This document shows, piece by piece, positions 49,457 through 59,383 of a DNA stretch of 64,000 nt. The notes under the pieces were generated by a model. That model searched no databases, had not been told where the DNA came from, and was given only the letters and a program-made list of their open reading frames with translations. Numbering within the stretch: position 1 is the stretch's first letter; the number at the start of each line of letters is the position of its first letter. The DNA lies in the NCBI RefSeq assembly GCF_003990185.1, contig NZ_RZHF01000005.1, positions 62,001 to 126,000 on the forward strand. The letters run 5' to 3'. Position numbers and translations under genes: made by a program. The stretch is from Vreelandella nanhaiensis. Lineage in GTDB: Bacteria > Pseudomonadota > Gammaproteobacteria > Pseudomonadales > Halomonadaceae.

Positions 49457-50155
49457 ATGTCATACACCGAAGCCAAGGAGCATACTCAAGGTCGGCTTAA
49501 CGCACTTTTTGCTGACCCCTACCGCGCCTTTGAAAATCAGACGGATGAGCGCCTGCTTCATGTTCATGTGATGTTATATATGCTATTGGCCCGCCCCATG
49601 TCACGCGGCAACATGACACTTCGCGTTATTCATGGCTGGGAAAACGGCGGCTTTGAGCCAGATGACCTGCAGCATCTTGATTATCCTTTGCACACGCTGG
49701 AGGATTTCAAACGCGCCGCCAGAGATTTTGAGCAGGCGGCGAAGCAAAACGCTCCGTTGCCCACCGAAAACTTATCTATTCTAGCCACGCCATTGGCTAA
49801 TGCGATTGCCGAAGCTCAGGCTGAAGGCCAAGTAGTGATGGATGATATTAAAACGACCCCGGCGCGCTGGCCAGCCTTTGAAGGTGGGCTCGCTCTTTAT
49901 ACGCTGTTTAAGATGTACCATCGCCTGGTATATGGGGAAGACGACGTTTATCGCTGCTCACAGTGCCAAACACCCCATGGCCCACGTGAAATCCATGAAT
50001 TTCATCTAGAAGAGGGAGAGTTCGCGCTTCTGGTTCCTTTAAGTAATGATGCCAATGCCAAAGAGGCGCCGGGACTACTGGTTTTGCATGAAAGTCAGCT
50101 TCAGCCGATTGAAAAGCTACTTGAGGAAAGCGTCAGCCTGCTACACGATTTTTAA
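49457..50155 (+). CDS. Hypothetical protein, 232 residues
   Basis: The ATG at 49457 has AGGAA about 8 bases upstream; the frame begins 8 codons earlier. The sequence looks soluble and helical: SYTEAKEHTQGRLNALFADP, ERLLHVHVMLYMLLARPMSR, WPAFEGGLALYTLFKMYHRL. A C-x-x-C pair (YRCSQCQTPHG) near residue 172 may bind a metal. The C-terminus is acidic. I do not recognise the family. It is transcribed away from the riboswitch gene and may share its divergent promoter region. Confidence 0.7.
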   Translation: MSYTEAKEHTQGRLNALFADPYRAFENQTDERLLHVHVMLYMLLARPMSRGNMTLRVIHGWENGGFEPDDLQHLDYPLHTLEDFKRAARDFEQAAKQNAPLPTENLSILATPLANAIAEAQAEGQVVMDDIKTTPARWPAFEGGLALYTLFKMYHRLVYGEDDVYRCSQCQTPHGPREIHEFHLEEGEFALLVPLSNDANAKEAPGLLVLHESQLQPIEKLLEESVSLLHDF

Positions 50156-50237
50156 GCGGTAGGCCCAGGCTGCGAACAACGTCTGGATTGCTAGCAACGC
50201 CCAAGCTTCGGCAAACGGAGCCTGAGCGTTGTCGAGT

Positions 50238-51737
50238 TTAACTTAACGAAATAGTGCTGTTGATACCGCTTGAGACATTTTCCGGCTCAAACCAGCGTGC
50301 GGTCACCGTTTTGGTTTGTGTCCAGAAGGCGATGGCCTGCTTGCCGTTAGGTCCTAGATCGCCGAGCTTGGAGCCTCTTGACCCGGTAAAGCTGAAATAA
50401 GCCACCGGCACGGGAATCGGTACGTTAATACCCACCTGCCCTACATCAATATCGGTTTCAAAACGGCGCGCCACCCAGCCAGAGTTGGTAAAGATAGACG
50501 TGCCATTACCGTTGGGGTTTTCATTGATAAAGGCAATCGCCTCATCCAGGGTTTCCACGTTAACCACGCACAGTACCGGGCCAAATATCTCTTCGCGGTA
50601 AATGGCCATATTGGCCGTTACGTCGGTGAACAGTGTAGGGCCGACGAAGTTGCCTTTCGGGTAGTCGGTTACCTGGCAGTTGCGTCCATCGACCAGCAGT
50701 GTGGCGCCCTCTTTCTCACCGGCCTCAATCAGGCGCACCACACGATCCCGAGCGGCGGGCGATACCAGCGGGCCTAAATCGGCATCCTGTTGCGTGCCGG
50801 GCCCCACTTTCATATTGCGCGTGCCCTCCACAATATCGTCAATCCACTGGCGCGCCTCACCCACCAGCACCACCACTGAGTTAGCCATACAGCGCTGCCC
50901 GGCTGCACCAAATGCCGAGCCCAGCAGATTATTGATCGCCTGGCTGCGGTTGGCATCAGGCATAACCACACAGTGATTCTTTGCCCCCATCATCGCCTGC
51001 ATACGTTTGCCCGCCGCGGCTGCACGGTTATAGAGCAGCGCACCAACGTGGCTGGAGCCAATAAACGACAGCGCCTTGATAACTGGATGATCGGCAATCT
51101 GGTTGGCGACATCTGGGCCGCCGTGCACGACATTCAACACCCCGGCAGGTACGCCGGCCTCAAGGGCAAGTTCTACCAGACGCATGGTAGAACTGGGGTC
51201 CTGTTCGGAAGGCTTCAAGACGAACGTGTTGCCCGTGGCAATCGCCAGCGGAAACATGAAGCATGGCAGCATGATGGGGAAATTGAACGCGGTTATCCCC
51301 GCCCCCACGCCGAGCGGCTGGTGTAGGGTATAAACATCCACGTCGCTTGCCGCGTTTTCAGCCACTTCACCCAATTGAAGCGAGGTAATCGAGCAGGCAT
51401 GCTCAACCACTTCCAAGCCTCGGCCAACTTCACCCTTGGCATCTGGCAACGTCTTGCCGTGCTCTTCAGTAATCAAGGCAGCCAGCTCATCGGTATTATC
51501 GCGAATCAGCGCCTGCAGTGTGAGCATGATGCGCATGCGCTTACCAAGCGGCACCTTACGCCACTCTTTAAAGGCTTTCTGAGCACTCGCAATCGCACGC
51601 TCAACCTCTTCCGGAGTACAAAAAGGAACTCGGGCGACGACTTCCTGGGTCGCCGGGTTAACCACGTCACGCCATTCCTGACTCTCGGACATGACGGCCT
51701 GACCATCAATGATCATGGGGATTTCGCGAACGGACAT
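50238..51737 (-). CDS. mmsA: Methylmalonate-semialdehyde dehydrogenase (CoA-acylating)
   Basis: 499 residues, aldehyde dehydrogenase superfamily. The nucleophile is in [17 protein letters not shown]. The family signature [20 protein letters not shown] and [19 protein letters not shown] are typical of MmsA, as is [18 protein letters not shown]. It converts methylmalonate or malonate semialdehyde to propionyl- or acetyl-CoA in valine, pyrimidine or inositol breakdown. AGGAG precedes the ATG. No other catabolic gene is adjacent. Confidence 0.93.
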   Translation of the reverse strand: MSVREIPMIIDGQAVMSESQEWRDVVNPATQEVVARVPFCTPEEVERAIASAQKAFKEWRKVPLGKRMRIMLTLQALIRDNTDELAALITEEHGKTLPDAKGEVGRGLEVVEHACSITSLQLGEVAENAASDVDVYTLHQPLGVGAGITAFNFPIMLPCFMFPLAIATGNTFVLKPSEQDPSSTMRLVELALEAGVPAGVLNVVHGGPDVANQIADHPVIKALSFIGSSHVGALLYNRAAAAGKRMQAMMGAKNHCVVMPDANRSQAINNLLGSAFGAAGQRCMANSVVVLVGEARQWIDDIVEGTRNMKVGPGTQQDADLGPLVSPAARDRVVRLIEAGEKEGATLLVDGRNCQVTDYPKGNFVGPTLFTDVTANMAIYREEIFGPVLCVVNVETLDEAIAFINENPNGNGTSIFTNSGWVARRFETDIDVGQVGINVPIPVPVAYFSFTGSRGSKLGDLGPNGKQAIAFWTQTKTVTARWFEPENVSSGINSTISLS

Positions 51738-51962
51738 TACGCTACTCCTGCTAAAGATTGTGTTTATTATTGAGCCATTATCGATGTCTTTTTAAGGCAT
51801 GAAGAGGGTATATCAGCTAGTTGACGTAAACGTCAATTAGCGATTGAGAGAAACTAGTGTCTCCAACAGATGCGCTAATAAAAATAACACCACGCTGCCT
51901 CAACCACTTGACCTGCCTTACCAATAAAGGATGATAAATCGTACGACTACGGAGATGGCGCT

Positions 51963-52352
51963 TTGCCTTATCAGAAACAAGCATTCACTGCGGTGATTTA
52001 TCCAAAGCTGAGCCATGCCGGTCTATGCATTCTGACCCTGCTGCTCTGGTGTGCCACTCCGCCTTCGTCTTTTCCATTCGCAGCCGGCGCCAACAACTCA
52101 TCTAACTATGCCGATCAACGCGAATCGCTGCTGCCGGTTGCAATGCAGGATCATTCACTACGGGTTCGCAGTAGCAAGGCGCTACCCGTTGACACCAGCG
52201 ACCAAGGAGCGGGCGAGGCTGCTTTGCCTGCGCATGTGGCACCGGTTGATATAGCCCGCACAGGCGGTTGTGCCCTACCGCTTACGATCACGCCATGGGC
52301 AAATAACCCGTCCGGCTGCCTTCCCCCTATTCGCGCACCACCTGCTACCTAA
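51963..52352 (+). CDS. Possible small exported hypothetical protein
   Basis: 129 codons from a TTG at 51963, with GGAG about 9 bases upstream. The N-terminus has a basic stretch and a hydrophobic segment (AGLCILTLLLWC) that could be a signal peptide, followed by a Ser/Pro/Ala-rich low-complexity region. No homology is recognised. It is 88 bases upstream of the antiporter gene on the same strand. The call is tentative. Confidence 0.4.
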   Translation: MPYQKQAFTAVIYPKLSHAGLCILTLLLWCATPPSSFPFAAGANNSSNYADQRESLLPVAMQDHSLRVRSSKALPVDTSDQGAGEAALPAHVAPVDIARTGGCALPLTITPWANNPSGCLPPIRAPPAT

Positions 52353-52440
52353 CGTGTTAATCGTACTGTCAGAATTTTATTACTACATGGCGCCACGTTT
52401 GATCGGGGCGCCCGTTTACATCGTTTGCTAGGAAGCGCTT

Positions 52441-54180
52441 ATGTTTCAGGTGGATCAACTTATTTTAATGGCAGCTATCCTGCTGCTGATCGGAATTATT
52501 TCCAGCAAGCTATCAGCACGTTTGGGCATGCCGGTACTGGTTCTGTTTTTGGGAACAGGCATGCTCGCAGGAGAAGCCGGAATTGGTGGCATCAATTTTG
52601 ACAACCCCGTTCTGGCTCATGCCCTGGGTACTATGGCGCTGGCCATGATCCTGTTTGACGGCGGCTTGCAAACACCAATGTCCTCTATTCGCATGGTCTG
52701 GAAGCCTGCTTCGTTACTGGCAACCCTGGGAGTACTGATTACGTCATTAATTACCGGCGTAGCGGCGGCCCACATTCTCGAACTACCGCTACTGGATGGT
52801 TTATTACTGGGGGCTATCGTCGGCTCTACCGATGCAGCCGCGGTTTTTTCCCTGTTGCGCAATGCAGGCATTTATATCAACAGGCGGCTTAAATCGACGC
52901 TTGAGATCGAGAGCGCCTCAAACGACCCCATGGCCATATTTCTAACCATTGGCCTGCTCGAAGTGCTGGTCAATGATATGCCGTTGGGGGTGGGCCTGTT
53001 AAAGCTCTTTATCATGCAGATTGGCGTGGGCGGTGCGGTGGGCTTACTGGTTGGCTGGGCATCTGTTCAACTGATTAACCGTATCCAGCTGGTCACCTCG
53101 GGGCTTTATCCGGTGCTGGTGGCGGCCTGCGGCCTTTTCGCTTTCGGTGTTGCTGCGAATCTTGGCGGCAGTGGTTTCCTAGCCATCTTTGTGGCCGGTG
53201 TGATGATTGGCAACCGCCCGATCGCCTTTCAACGCAGCACATTTCTCTTTCACGATGGCCTAGCGTGGATGAGTCAAATCGTCATGTTCGTGGTGCTGGG
53301 GTTGCTGATCAATCCTGTTTCTCTATTGGATGTCTGGCTTGAAGGTCTGCTGATCGCGGCCATCTTAATCTTGGTGGCACGCCCACTCGCGGTAGCCCCC
53401 ATTCTCAAACTGTTCGGATTTAACAATCGCGAAACGGGGCTGGTGGCATGGGTCGGGCTACGCGGTTCAGTGCCGATCATACTGGCCATATTCCCGCTGA
53501 TTTTTGGACTGGAAGGCGCAGAACTGATTTTCAACGTGGTCTTCTTTGTAGTGTTGATCTCAGCCACGCTTCAAGGCACCACCCTTCCTTATGTGGCGCG
53601 TAAATTAGGCCTGACCGAAGAGCCGCCCGTCGTGCCTGCTGCAAGCCTTGAAATTACCGCTTTGGAAGATGTCGATGCTGATATTGTGGAGTATCGCCTA
53701 GGGGATTTTGCCCGCGCTGCCAACCGGCGTTTATCACAGATAGCGCTGCCTGATGGCACTGTGATTGCCATGGTCACGCGGGGCAAGAATGTCATCCCGC
53801 CAAGAGGTTCTACCATGCTGCTGCCTGGCGACCACCTGTTTGTCGTATTGCGCCCCGACACACGCCCCTTTGTTGACTGTGTCTTTGCAGAAGGCACCGC
53901 TATCGCCAGCCGCGAGCTTCCCGACCAAACCTTGCGCCTGAAAGGCAACACAAGCGTGGGCGAAATACTCCATTCGTACGGTATCGCGCTAGATAACGAT
54001 ATGAGCCGCACGCTGGACGCCCTTTTACACGAGCGCCTGACCGCCAACCCCAGAGAAGGCGATGCCTTGAGGCTGGGTAGCGTGACGCTGTCCGTTGAAG
54101 GTGTGCTTGAAGGGCGTATTACCACGGCCGGTTTAACAATAATGCAGCCCGCCTTATCGGTAGAGGGCGCTTTACCTTAA
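52441..54180 (+). CDS. CvrA/NhaP2-type K+/H+ antiporter with C-terminal RCK_C domain
   Basis: 579 residues. About 13 transmembrane helices in the first 390 residues with the CPA1 signatures LFDGGLQTP and STDAAAVFSLL, and LESASNDPMAIFLT-like residues (ESASNDPMAI). A TrkA-C/RCK_C domain follows (RLGDFARAANRRLSQIALPD, MLLPGDHLFVVLRPD), then a CorC/HlyC-like C-terminal domain, the layout of E. coli CvrA. By family it exchanges K+ (or Na+) for H+ and helps osmotic and pH adjustment, fitting a halophile. AGGAAG precedes the ATG. Confidence 0.92.
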   Translation: MFQVDQLILMAAILLLIGIISSKLSARLGMPVLVLFLGTGMLAGEAGIGGINFDNPVLAHALGTMALAMILFDGGLQTPMSSIRMVWKPASLLATLGVLITSLITGVAAAHILELPLLDGLLLGAIVGSTDAAAVFSLLRNAGIYINRRLKSTLEIESASNDPMAIFLTIGLLEVLVNDMPLGVGLLKLFIMQIGVGGAVGLLVGWASVQLINRIQLVTSGLYPVLVAACGLFAFGVAANLGGSGFLAIFVAGVMIGNRPIAFQRSTFLFHDGLAWMSQIVMFVVLGLLINPVSLLDVWLEGLLIAAILILVARPLAVAPILKLFGFNNRETGLVAWVGLRGSVPIILAIFPLIFGLEGAELIFNVVFFVVLISATLQGTTLPYVARKLGLTEEPPVVPAASLEITALEDVDADIVEYRLGDFARAANRRLSQIALPDGTVIAMVTRGKNVIPPRGSTMLLPGDHLFVVLRPDTRPFVDCVFAEGTAIASRELPDQTLRLKGNTSVGEILHSYGIALDNDMSRTLDALLHERLTANPREGDALRLGSVTLSVEGVLEGRITTAGLTIMQPALSVEGALP

Positions 54181-54191
54181 ACCACAAGGAA

Positions 54192-54222
54192 AACGGCCAT
54201 CCGCCAAGCATGGATGGCCGTT
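54192..54222. terminator. Hairpin between the antiporter and DUF3581 genes
   Basis: AACGGCCATCC (54192-54202) and GGATGGCCGTT (54212-54222) form an 11-bp stem with a 9-base loop between two converging genes. The T-tracts are short, so it is a probable but weak bidirectional terminator. Confidence 0.6.
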
Positions 54223-54245
54223 CAACAAAGTGAATCCTCGCACTG

Positions 54246-54953
54246 TCAGGCGGCTTCGTAAGCGGCCTTCAAGCGATAAAATTCATCCACAATAGCGGCC
54301 ATCTCAGTGGCGTCATAGTGGCAAAGGCCGCTAACCACCAGTTTCTTGGAGCCAACTCCGACGGTGCTGCCAGCTGATTCTATCGAAAATTCAAGCAGTG
54401 CATCCGCCCGTTTACCCTGCACATCCAGCGATGAGCGGGTCAAGTCAAGGTCAGGGGTAAACCCATCCAGACGCTCTAATGAAAAACCCATGCTATCGTA
54501 TATAACCAATGGGCGCTTAGGGTTGAACATCACCCCGTGCTGCTCCATGAGCGGCTTTAAGTAGTGCGGGAAGTTCTTGCCTGAAAATGCCACATAGCAA
54601 CGGGCAAATGCTTCAATGGCGGTTTTATCAAAGGTTGTTTCGCCACTACGCACTACCTGCAGATAGCACTTGCCGCTCTCGTCACATACGTGAAGCTCAC
54701 CATTATCAGCTTCACTAAAGCATAGCGGTGTATCAGCACTTACCATATTGGTAAAGCGAAATTCCATTTGCCGCGACAGCCCAAATTTCACAAGTATCAG
54801 AGTAAACAGTAGATCACCAGGCACGCAGAAACGCCGCGCATCCGGATTGTGAATCGGGTTGTAATCGCCGGCCACGCCTTTGGCGAAACGGCTGGCCTGC
54901 TCTGCAGAGATAACAACATACTCTCCGCTCTGCGAGTAAAAATCCTTGAACAT
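54246..54953 (-). CDS. DUF3581 family protein
   Basis: 235 residues from the ATG at 54953. The frame continues 25 codons upstream, but DUF3581 proteins begin near MFKDFYSQSGEYVVISAEQA. Conserved blocks: EQASRFAKGVAGDYNPIHNP and FCVPGDLLFTLILVKFG. The NPIHN motif and the FVPGD-type loop recall MaoC/hot-dog folds, so a role on acyl thioesters is possible (inference). Family function is unknown. It is divergent from the AsmA-like gene. Confidence 0.85.
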   Translation of the reverse strand: MFKDFYSQSGEYVVISAEQASRFAKGVAGDYNPIHNPDARRFCVPGDLLFTLILVKFGLSRQMEFRFTNMVSADTPLCFSEADNGELHVCDESGKCYLQVVRSGETTFDKTAIEAFARCYVAFSGKNFPHYLKPLMEQHGVMFNPKRPLVIYDSMGFSLERLDGFTPDLDLTRSSLDVQGKRADALLEFSIESAGSTVGVGSKKLVVSGLCHYDATEMAAIVDEFYRLKAAYEAA

Positions 54954-55061
54954 GGCGTTTGCTGCCTGCCTAGCGTTGAAATCGAAAACCCATAACTGCC
55001 CAATGTCGCGCATAATGCCATAAAACAAGCGCTAACAGGAGACTAAGGCAAGGAAGCGAGT

Positions 55062-58028
55062 ATGCCAAACACAAATGTCGCCCAAAAACGCTTATTGCGC
55101 TTTGCGTTAGCTACGCTGATCAGTGTGCTGTTTATCATAGCGGTTTGGCTGATGGGCAGCCACTGGCTGCTCAATAGCCAGTGGCTGCCCAACCGGATTT
55201 CCCAATTTGAAGGCATTGAAATCCGTTGGAGCCAAGGTTCCAGTCGCCATCCAGGCCGCTGGAAGGTAGAGAATCTGTATCTGACGCGCGAAGATGATGC
55301 GCTGCCCATTACCATTGAGGCTGAGCGTGCCACGCTGCACCTCTCGCTGTTGTCACTTCTGCACGGCGAACTGCATATTAACGCCATGGATGCCAAAGGG
55401 ATTCGCCGCCTGACGGTGGGCGATATTGCCCTTGAGGCCCAAGGCACCTTAGAGGTGGTAGATACAACATTAAGCCGTGAACACTTAACCGTCCCCAAGG
55501 TCAATCTGGCAATCACCGAGGGGCGCTTGGTACGGCTAAGTGACCAAACCACGCTGGTTAACGAGATTAATCTTGAAGCAGCGGCGTCACTTGATGAAGT
55601 AACGCCCACCGACCCTGCCACAAGTGAGCTTAACTCTGAACTGTTAGCGGCACTTTCAGCAACACTTGAAATTCAGGCCCAGGCAGATGCCTGGGATGTC
55701 TTTATGCCTTATTTGGAGGCGCTGCCTTGGCTATTCTTAAATGGCCGAGGCGCATTGAACGGTCATATTGAACTGGCCTTGGGCACCCTTGAGCCCGGCA
55801 GTCAGCTTGTTCTGAATGCACCGGAATTACACCTGACGCTGGATGAGCGGAGGCTCAATAAGCCAGAACATCCACCCACATGGATCATTGCTGACACGCC
55901 GCCACCGCGCCATACGGCAACCGGTAAAGGCAGCGTAACGCTCGGCGTAAACGAAGATCGACTTGAGTTTGAAACCCAGCTCACGGATGTCACTCTGGCG
56001 GACACTCAGCCCTACGCCGTTAATACCGAGCTAAGCCTGACCAGCAGTGTCGCCAATCAGCGCCTGGACCACCTCGCCTCGCCCACAGATACCGAGCTCA
56101 CGCTTGAAGGCACGATCACCCGGCTGGATATGCTGGACCGCTATTTGGCCGATACGCTGCAAGGTGAAGGGGTACGCCTCTCGGGTAATGGCCGCATAGC
56201 GGCCGACGTGAGCGTTCGTGACACTCAGGCCCACAATGGTCACCTATGGATTGAAGCCGAGAATCTTGCAGCCAAAGCGCTGGATTTCACGGTTCAGGGC
56301 AACGGTACACTAAACGCTGAGTTGAGAGATGCCGCGACCCTGAATGCCACACTTGATTTCAGCAGCGCGACGCTTTCCCACTTTGAACAAACGCTGCTGG
56401 ATAGCGCGATATTCAACCTGACCGCTCAAAGCCCTATTGACCCAATAAAGGCCCGCGAGCAAGCCAACGCCACGCTTAGCTGGGATGACGCGCGCCTACC
56501 CAATATCAATGCCCTGCAACCCTATATAAACACCTACCTGCCCGACCCGGCACCGCTAAGGCTGATCAGCGGCCAGGCACAAAGCCAGGGGACGCTTAAT
56601 GTTACCCACGACCAACTGAGCGGCGAGGTTCAGCTGGCGGGAAATGCATTAACCACCCGCTGGCAGCGCAGTGATCAGCACACCACCTTGACCAGCGACA
56701 TGCAGCTTTCTCTGCTGCTTAATCAGGCTGCCACCGATGGCACCTCTCTTGATATAAGCGGCAGCCGCCTGCACTGGCAGGTAGCCGATAACATGCAACC
56801 CGGTGAGCGCCTGGAAAGTATTCTCGTACTCCGCGAAGGCCGCTTTCAACGCCGCGCTGACACCCCTAGCGGGCAGTTTCAACTGGAGGGTAGCGTGCAG
56901 CGCCTGGGCTTCTTAAATACCTTTTTACCTGCTGCCCACGGCGTATCACTCTCAGGTAACGGTCAGCTGTTCGCCCAAGGCTCGTTTCGCGATGACCGCC
57001 TGCTGGCCCCTACCCGATTGCGCATCAATGCCAACCAGCTTGAGGTGGTCTTTCTGGACTACCTGGTCACCGGACGCGGCGAGCTGACCGCACAAATCGA
57101 CAGCACCGAGCAGGCCCAGCTTTCGCTGGGCATTCCGCAATTTTCCCTACAGCGTAAAGATGACGAGCGCCCTCATGTGGAAGGGCGGCACTTTGCGCTC
57201 ACCACCCAGACAGACCAGTTGAGCAAAGTGCTGGCGACGCCTGCGCCGGAGTATTTTGTCACGCGTATCGCCCTACCTATTACCGAAGTGCCGGACTTTA
57301 CTCGCTACAACCGCTACCTGCCCGAAAGTGCCGGAATTACGTTGTTAGGCGGGCAGGCAAGCCTTGCCAGCGAATGGCTGCTGGATGGCCTGAAGGCCCA
57401 GGGCCAGCTTTCACTACGAGCGTTTGGCGCCGATATGGCGCTGCTTGATCAGCGCCTGCGCGGGGACCTGCACCTTTCCTTAATCCTGACAGACGGTGAT
57501 CTAGAAACGCACCGCTTTACCGCCGACAACTCATTCCTACGCCTAGAAAACATCATTCGCCCCAATGAAGGCATCTCGGCAGATGCCGGCTGGTGGGTAC
57601 AGTTTTCCATGAACAACGCCCAACTGGATTGGACAGACCCCGTGCATCTGGTCAGCCAGGTGGGCCTTGAAATGCGTGATACTGGGTTGCTCGCCAGGCT
57701 TTTTCTAGAACGGGCACGCGCAAAGGAGTGGCTGGGGCGCTTGCTCAGCGTGCGTAATATCAGCGGTTCTGCCGAGCTTGTGATTAACGGCGAACGCGCC
57801 AGCTTGAAGGATCTTGTCTTAACCGGCGGGCCACTACTGCTGCTTTCGGATATCAACCTGGCCGAGCGCCGTGCTGATGGTGCGCTTTATGCACGCCTGG
57901 GCGCATTGGGCATGGCGGTAGAGCTTGAAGACAGCCAGCCGAACCTGCATCTCTTTCGGCCGCGCCGCTGGTTTGATCATTGGCGCCAGACTCAATCGTC
58001 CACCCTTGACGCACCGCCGCCCCGTTAA
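55062..58028 (+). CDS. AsmA/YdbH-like large envelope protein
   Basis: 988 residues. One N-terminal transmembrane segment (about 10-33, FALATLISVLFIIAVWLMGS) followed by a very long beta-rich region with repeated elements such as VTVPKVNLAITEGRL, LSGNGRIAADVSVRD, LSGNGQLFAQGSFRD and VTGRGELTAQIDS. This is the pattern of repeating beta-groove proteins (AsmA, TamB, YdbH, YhdP) that bridge the periplasm and move lipids. It matches AsmA-like members in general, without a decisive family motif. AAGGAAG precedes the ATG. Its stop shares TTAA with the convergent TRIC gene (4-base overlap). A strong hairpin lies inside codons 31-43. Confidence 0.8.
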   Translation: MPNTNVAQKRLLRFALATLISVLFIIAVWLMGSHWLLNSQWLPNRISQFEGIEIRWSQGSSRHPGRWKVENLYLTREDDALPITIEAERATLHLSLLSLLHGELHINAMDAKGIRRLTVGDIALEAQGTLEVVDTTLSREHLTVPKVNLAITEGRLVRLSDQTTLVNEINLEAAASLDEVTPTDPATSELNSELLAALSATLEIQAQADAWDVFMPYLEALPWLFLNGRGALNGHIELALGTLEPGSQLVLNAPELHLTLDERRLNKPEHPPTWIIADTPPPRHTATGKGSVTLGVNEDRLEFETQLTDVTLADTQPYAVNTELSLTSSVANQRLDHLASPTDTELTLEGTITRLDMLDRYLADTLQGEGVRLSGNGRIAADVSVRDTQAHNGHLWIEAENLAAKALDFTVQGNGTLNAELRDAATLNATLDFSSATLSHFEQTLLDSAIFNLTAQSPIDPIKAREQANATLSWDDARLPNINALQPYINTYLPDPAPLRLISGQAQSQGTLNVTHDQLSGEVQLAGNALTTRWQRSDQHTTLTSDMQLSLLLNQAATDGTSLDISGSRLHWQVADNMQPGERLESILVLREGRFQRRADTPSGQFQLEGSVQRLGFLNTFLPAAHGVSLSGNGQLFAQGSFRDDRLLAPTRLRINANQLEVVFLDYLVTGRGELTAQIDSTEQAQLSLGIPQFSLQRKDDERPHVEGRHFALTTQTDQLSKVLATPAPEYFVTRIALPITEVPDFTRYNRYLPESAGITLLGGQASLASEWLLDGLKAQGQLSLRAFGADMALLDQRLRGDLHLSLILTDGDLETHRFTADNSFLRLENIIRPNEGISADAGWWVQFSMNNAQLDWTDPVHLVSQVGLEMRDTGLLARLFLERARAKEWLGRLLSVRNISGSAELVINGERASLKDLVLTGGPLLLLSDINLAERRADGALYARLGALGMAVELEDSQPNLHLFRPRRWFDHWRQTQSSTLDAPPPR
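55154..55190 (+). repeat. Perfect 15-bp inverted repeat inside the AsmA-like coding region
   Basis: GGGCAGCCACTGGCT (55154-55168), loop GCTCAAT, AGCCAGTGGCTGCCC (55176-55190). Nearly every base is paired, and it encodes residues 31-43 of the protein. Confidence 0.85.
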
Positions 58029-58741
58029 CGCTTTGTCTTGCGCTCGCGCCGAATCATTCTTACCCGCTCTTTGGCTTTGGCAGGCGTCGAGAGCGGGGCG
58101 GCCGGATCTGCCTCTTTTGGCGGTAGTGTCACCCAAGCAAAGACTGGCAACGCCAAGTGCCAGTGAATGGCCGCCAGCCGAAGCCCCAAGGTAAGCGCAA
58201 GCGCCATACCAATACTCAGGTTCAACGGCGCATTCAGGGCTTGCAGCGTGACATAGACAATCCCGCCTGCCATGGCGGCAGTGGCGTATATCTCTTCACG
58301 CAACACCATGGGTACGCGCTGGGCCAGCATGTCGCGGATCATACCCCCTGCCACGCCGGTCATCATGCCCATCAGTACAGCCACCTCGCCAGAGGTTCCC
58401 AGCAACAACGCTTTATGGGTGCCGATGACGGTAAACAGGGCGAGCCCAAACGCATCGGCAATGGGCAGAAAGCCCCGCGACAGACGATGAATGTAGTGAA
58501 AGCCCACCAGAGAGACACCTACTGTGGCCAGAATGACCCACAAGTAGCTTGGGTCGCTTACCCAGAACACGGGCCGTATCCCTAGTACCAGATCGCGCAA
58601 CGTGCCACCACCAATGCCAGTGACCGCGGCCAGCACCAGCATGCCGAAGGGGTCCATATTGGAACGGCACGCCAGAATAACCCCCGACAGCGCAAAGACA
58701 ATCACCCCTGCCATGTCCAGCCAGTAGACCATACCTGTCAC
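58025..58741 (-). CDS. TRIC cation channel family protein (YicG-like)
   Basis: 238 residues from a GTG at 58741, preferred because AAGGGGA lies 6 bases upstream; ATG at 58732 is the alternative. Seven membrane helices with the duplicated signature GGGTLRDLVLG and GGMIRDMLAQ, the paired motifs of bacterial TRIC channels. It probably conducts K+ as a trimer. The C-terminus is basic (MIRRERKTKR). It overlaps the AsmA-like gene by 4 bases, both genes ending on one TTAA. Confidence 0.92.
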   Translation of the reverse strand: MTGMVYWLDMAGVIVFALSGVILACRSNMDPFGMLVLAAVTGIGGGTLRDLVLGIRPVFWVSDPSYLWVILATVGVSLVGFHYIHRLSRGFLPIADAFGLALFTVIGTHKALLLGTSGEVAVLMGMMTGVAGGMIRDMLAQRVPMVLREEIYATAAMAGGIVYVTLQALNAPLNLSIGMALALTLGLRLAAIHWHLALPVFAWVTLPPKEADPAAPLSTPAKAKERVRMIRRERKTKR

Positions 58742-58886
58742 GCGATTCCCCTTTGTGAGCTATGGTTCTTAAAACAGGCAGAATAGCACTAAAGCGTTTT
58801 ACGTTTATCGCTTACTCATGCCCAATTAAGCAGACTTAACACCGTGGCTTAAGGTAGGCTTAAGACAACTTTTACAAGGAGGCGCT

Positions 58887-59381
58887 ATGGATTGGAACCC
58901 TGCATATACGTGGCTGGTACTGGCGCTACTTCTCAGCTTAGGGGAATTGATGTCAGGAGCCATGGTGCTCTTGGCACTTGGCATAGCCGCCGCCCTGACC
59001 GCAGCCGTTACCACTTTGGGCTTATCACTACCCTGGCAGATTTTAAGCATGGGCATCTTTACCGGTATTCTGGTACCGATAGGCATCTGGGTTATCCGCC
59101 CACGTTTTTCGCCCCGTGGCGTTGCCTACGGCACTACTGGCACGGGCGTGGAAAAGGGCAACTATTACTACACGCTGCGCCGCGACTTTGACGGTGCAAC
59201 GGGCATTAAAATCAACGGCGACTTCTACCGTCTACGCGTTATCGATACGGGCACTACCGAACTTCCACCCGATACGTCCGTTATCTTTCAGCGCTTTGAA
59301 GGCACCACAGCGCTGGTCGCCCTCCCTTCGTCAGCATCTAACCCTCTGCGAGACGATACCACCCTGCACAAGGAGCCTTGA
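58887..59381 (+). CDS. NfeD family membrane protein
   Basis: 164 residues: three hydrophobic segments (about 8-27, 30-45, 50-71) and a C-terminal soluble OB-fold-like domain (GNYYYTLRRDFDGATGIKIN, YRLRVIDTGTTEL). This is the short NfeD form without the protease domain. NfeD proteins work with SPFH proteins in membrane quality control. AAGGAGG precedes the ATG. The SPFH gene begins 3 bases after its stop, the classic nfeD-SPFH operon. Confidence 0.92.
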   Translation: MDWNPAYTWLVLALLLSLGELMSGAMVLLALGIAAALTAAVTTLGLSLPWQILSMGIFTGILVPIGIWVIRPRFSPRGVAYGTTGTGVEKGNYYYTLRRDFDGATGIKINGDFYRLRVIDTGTTELPPDTSVIFQRFEGTTALVALPSSASNPLRDDTTLHKEP

Positions 59382-59383
59382 TA

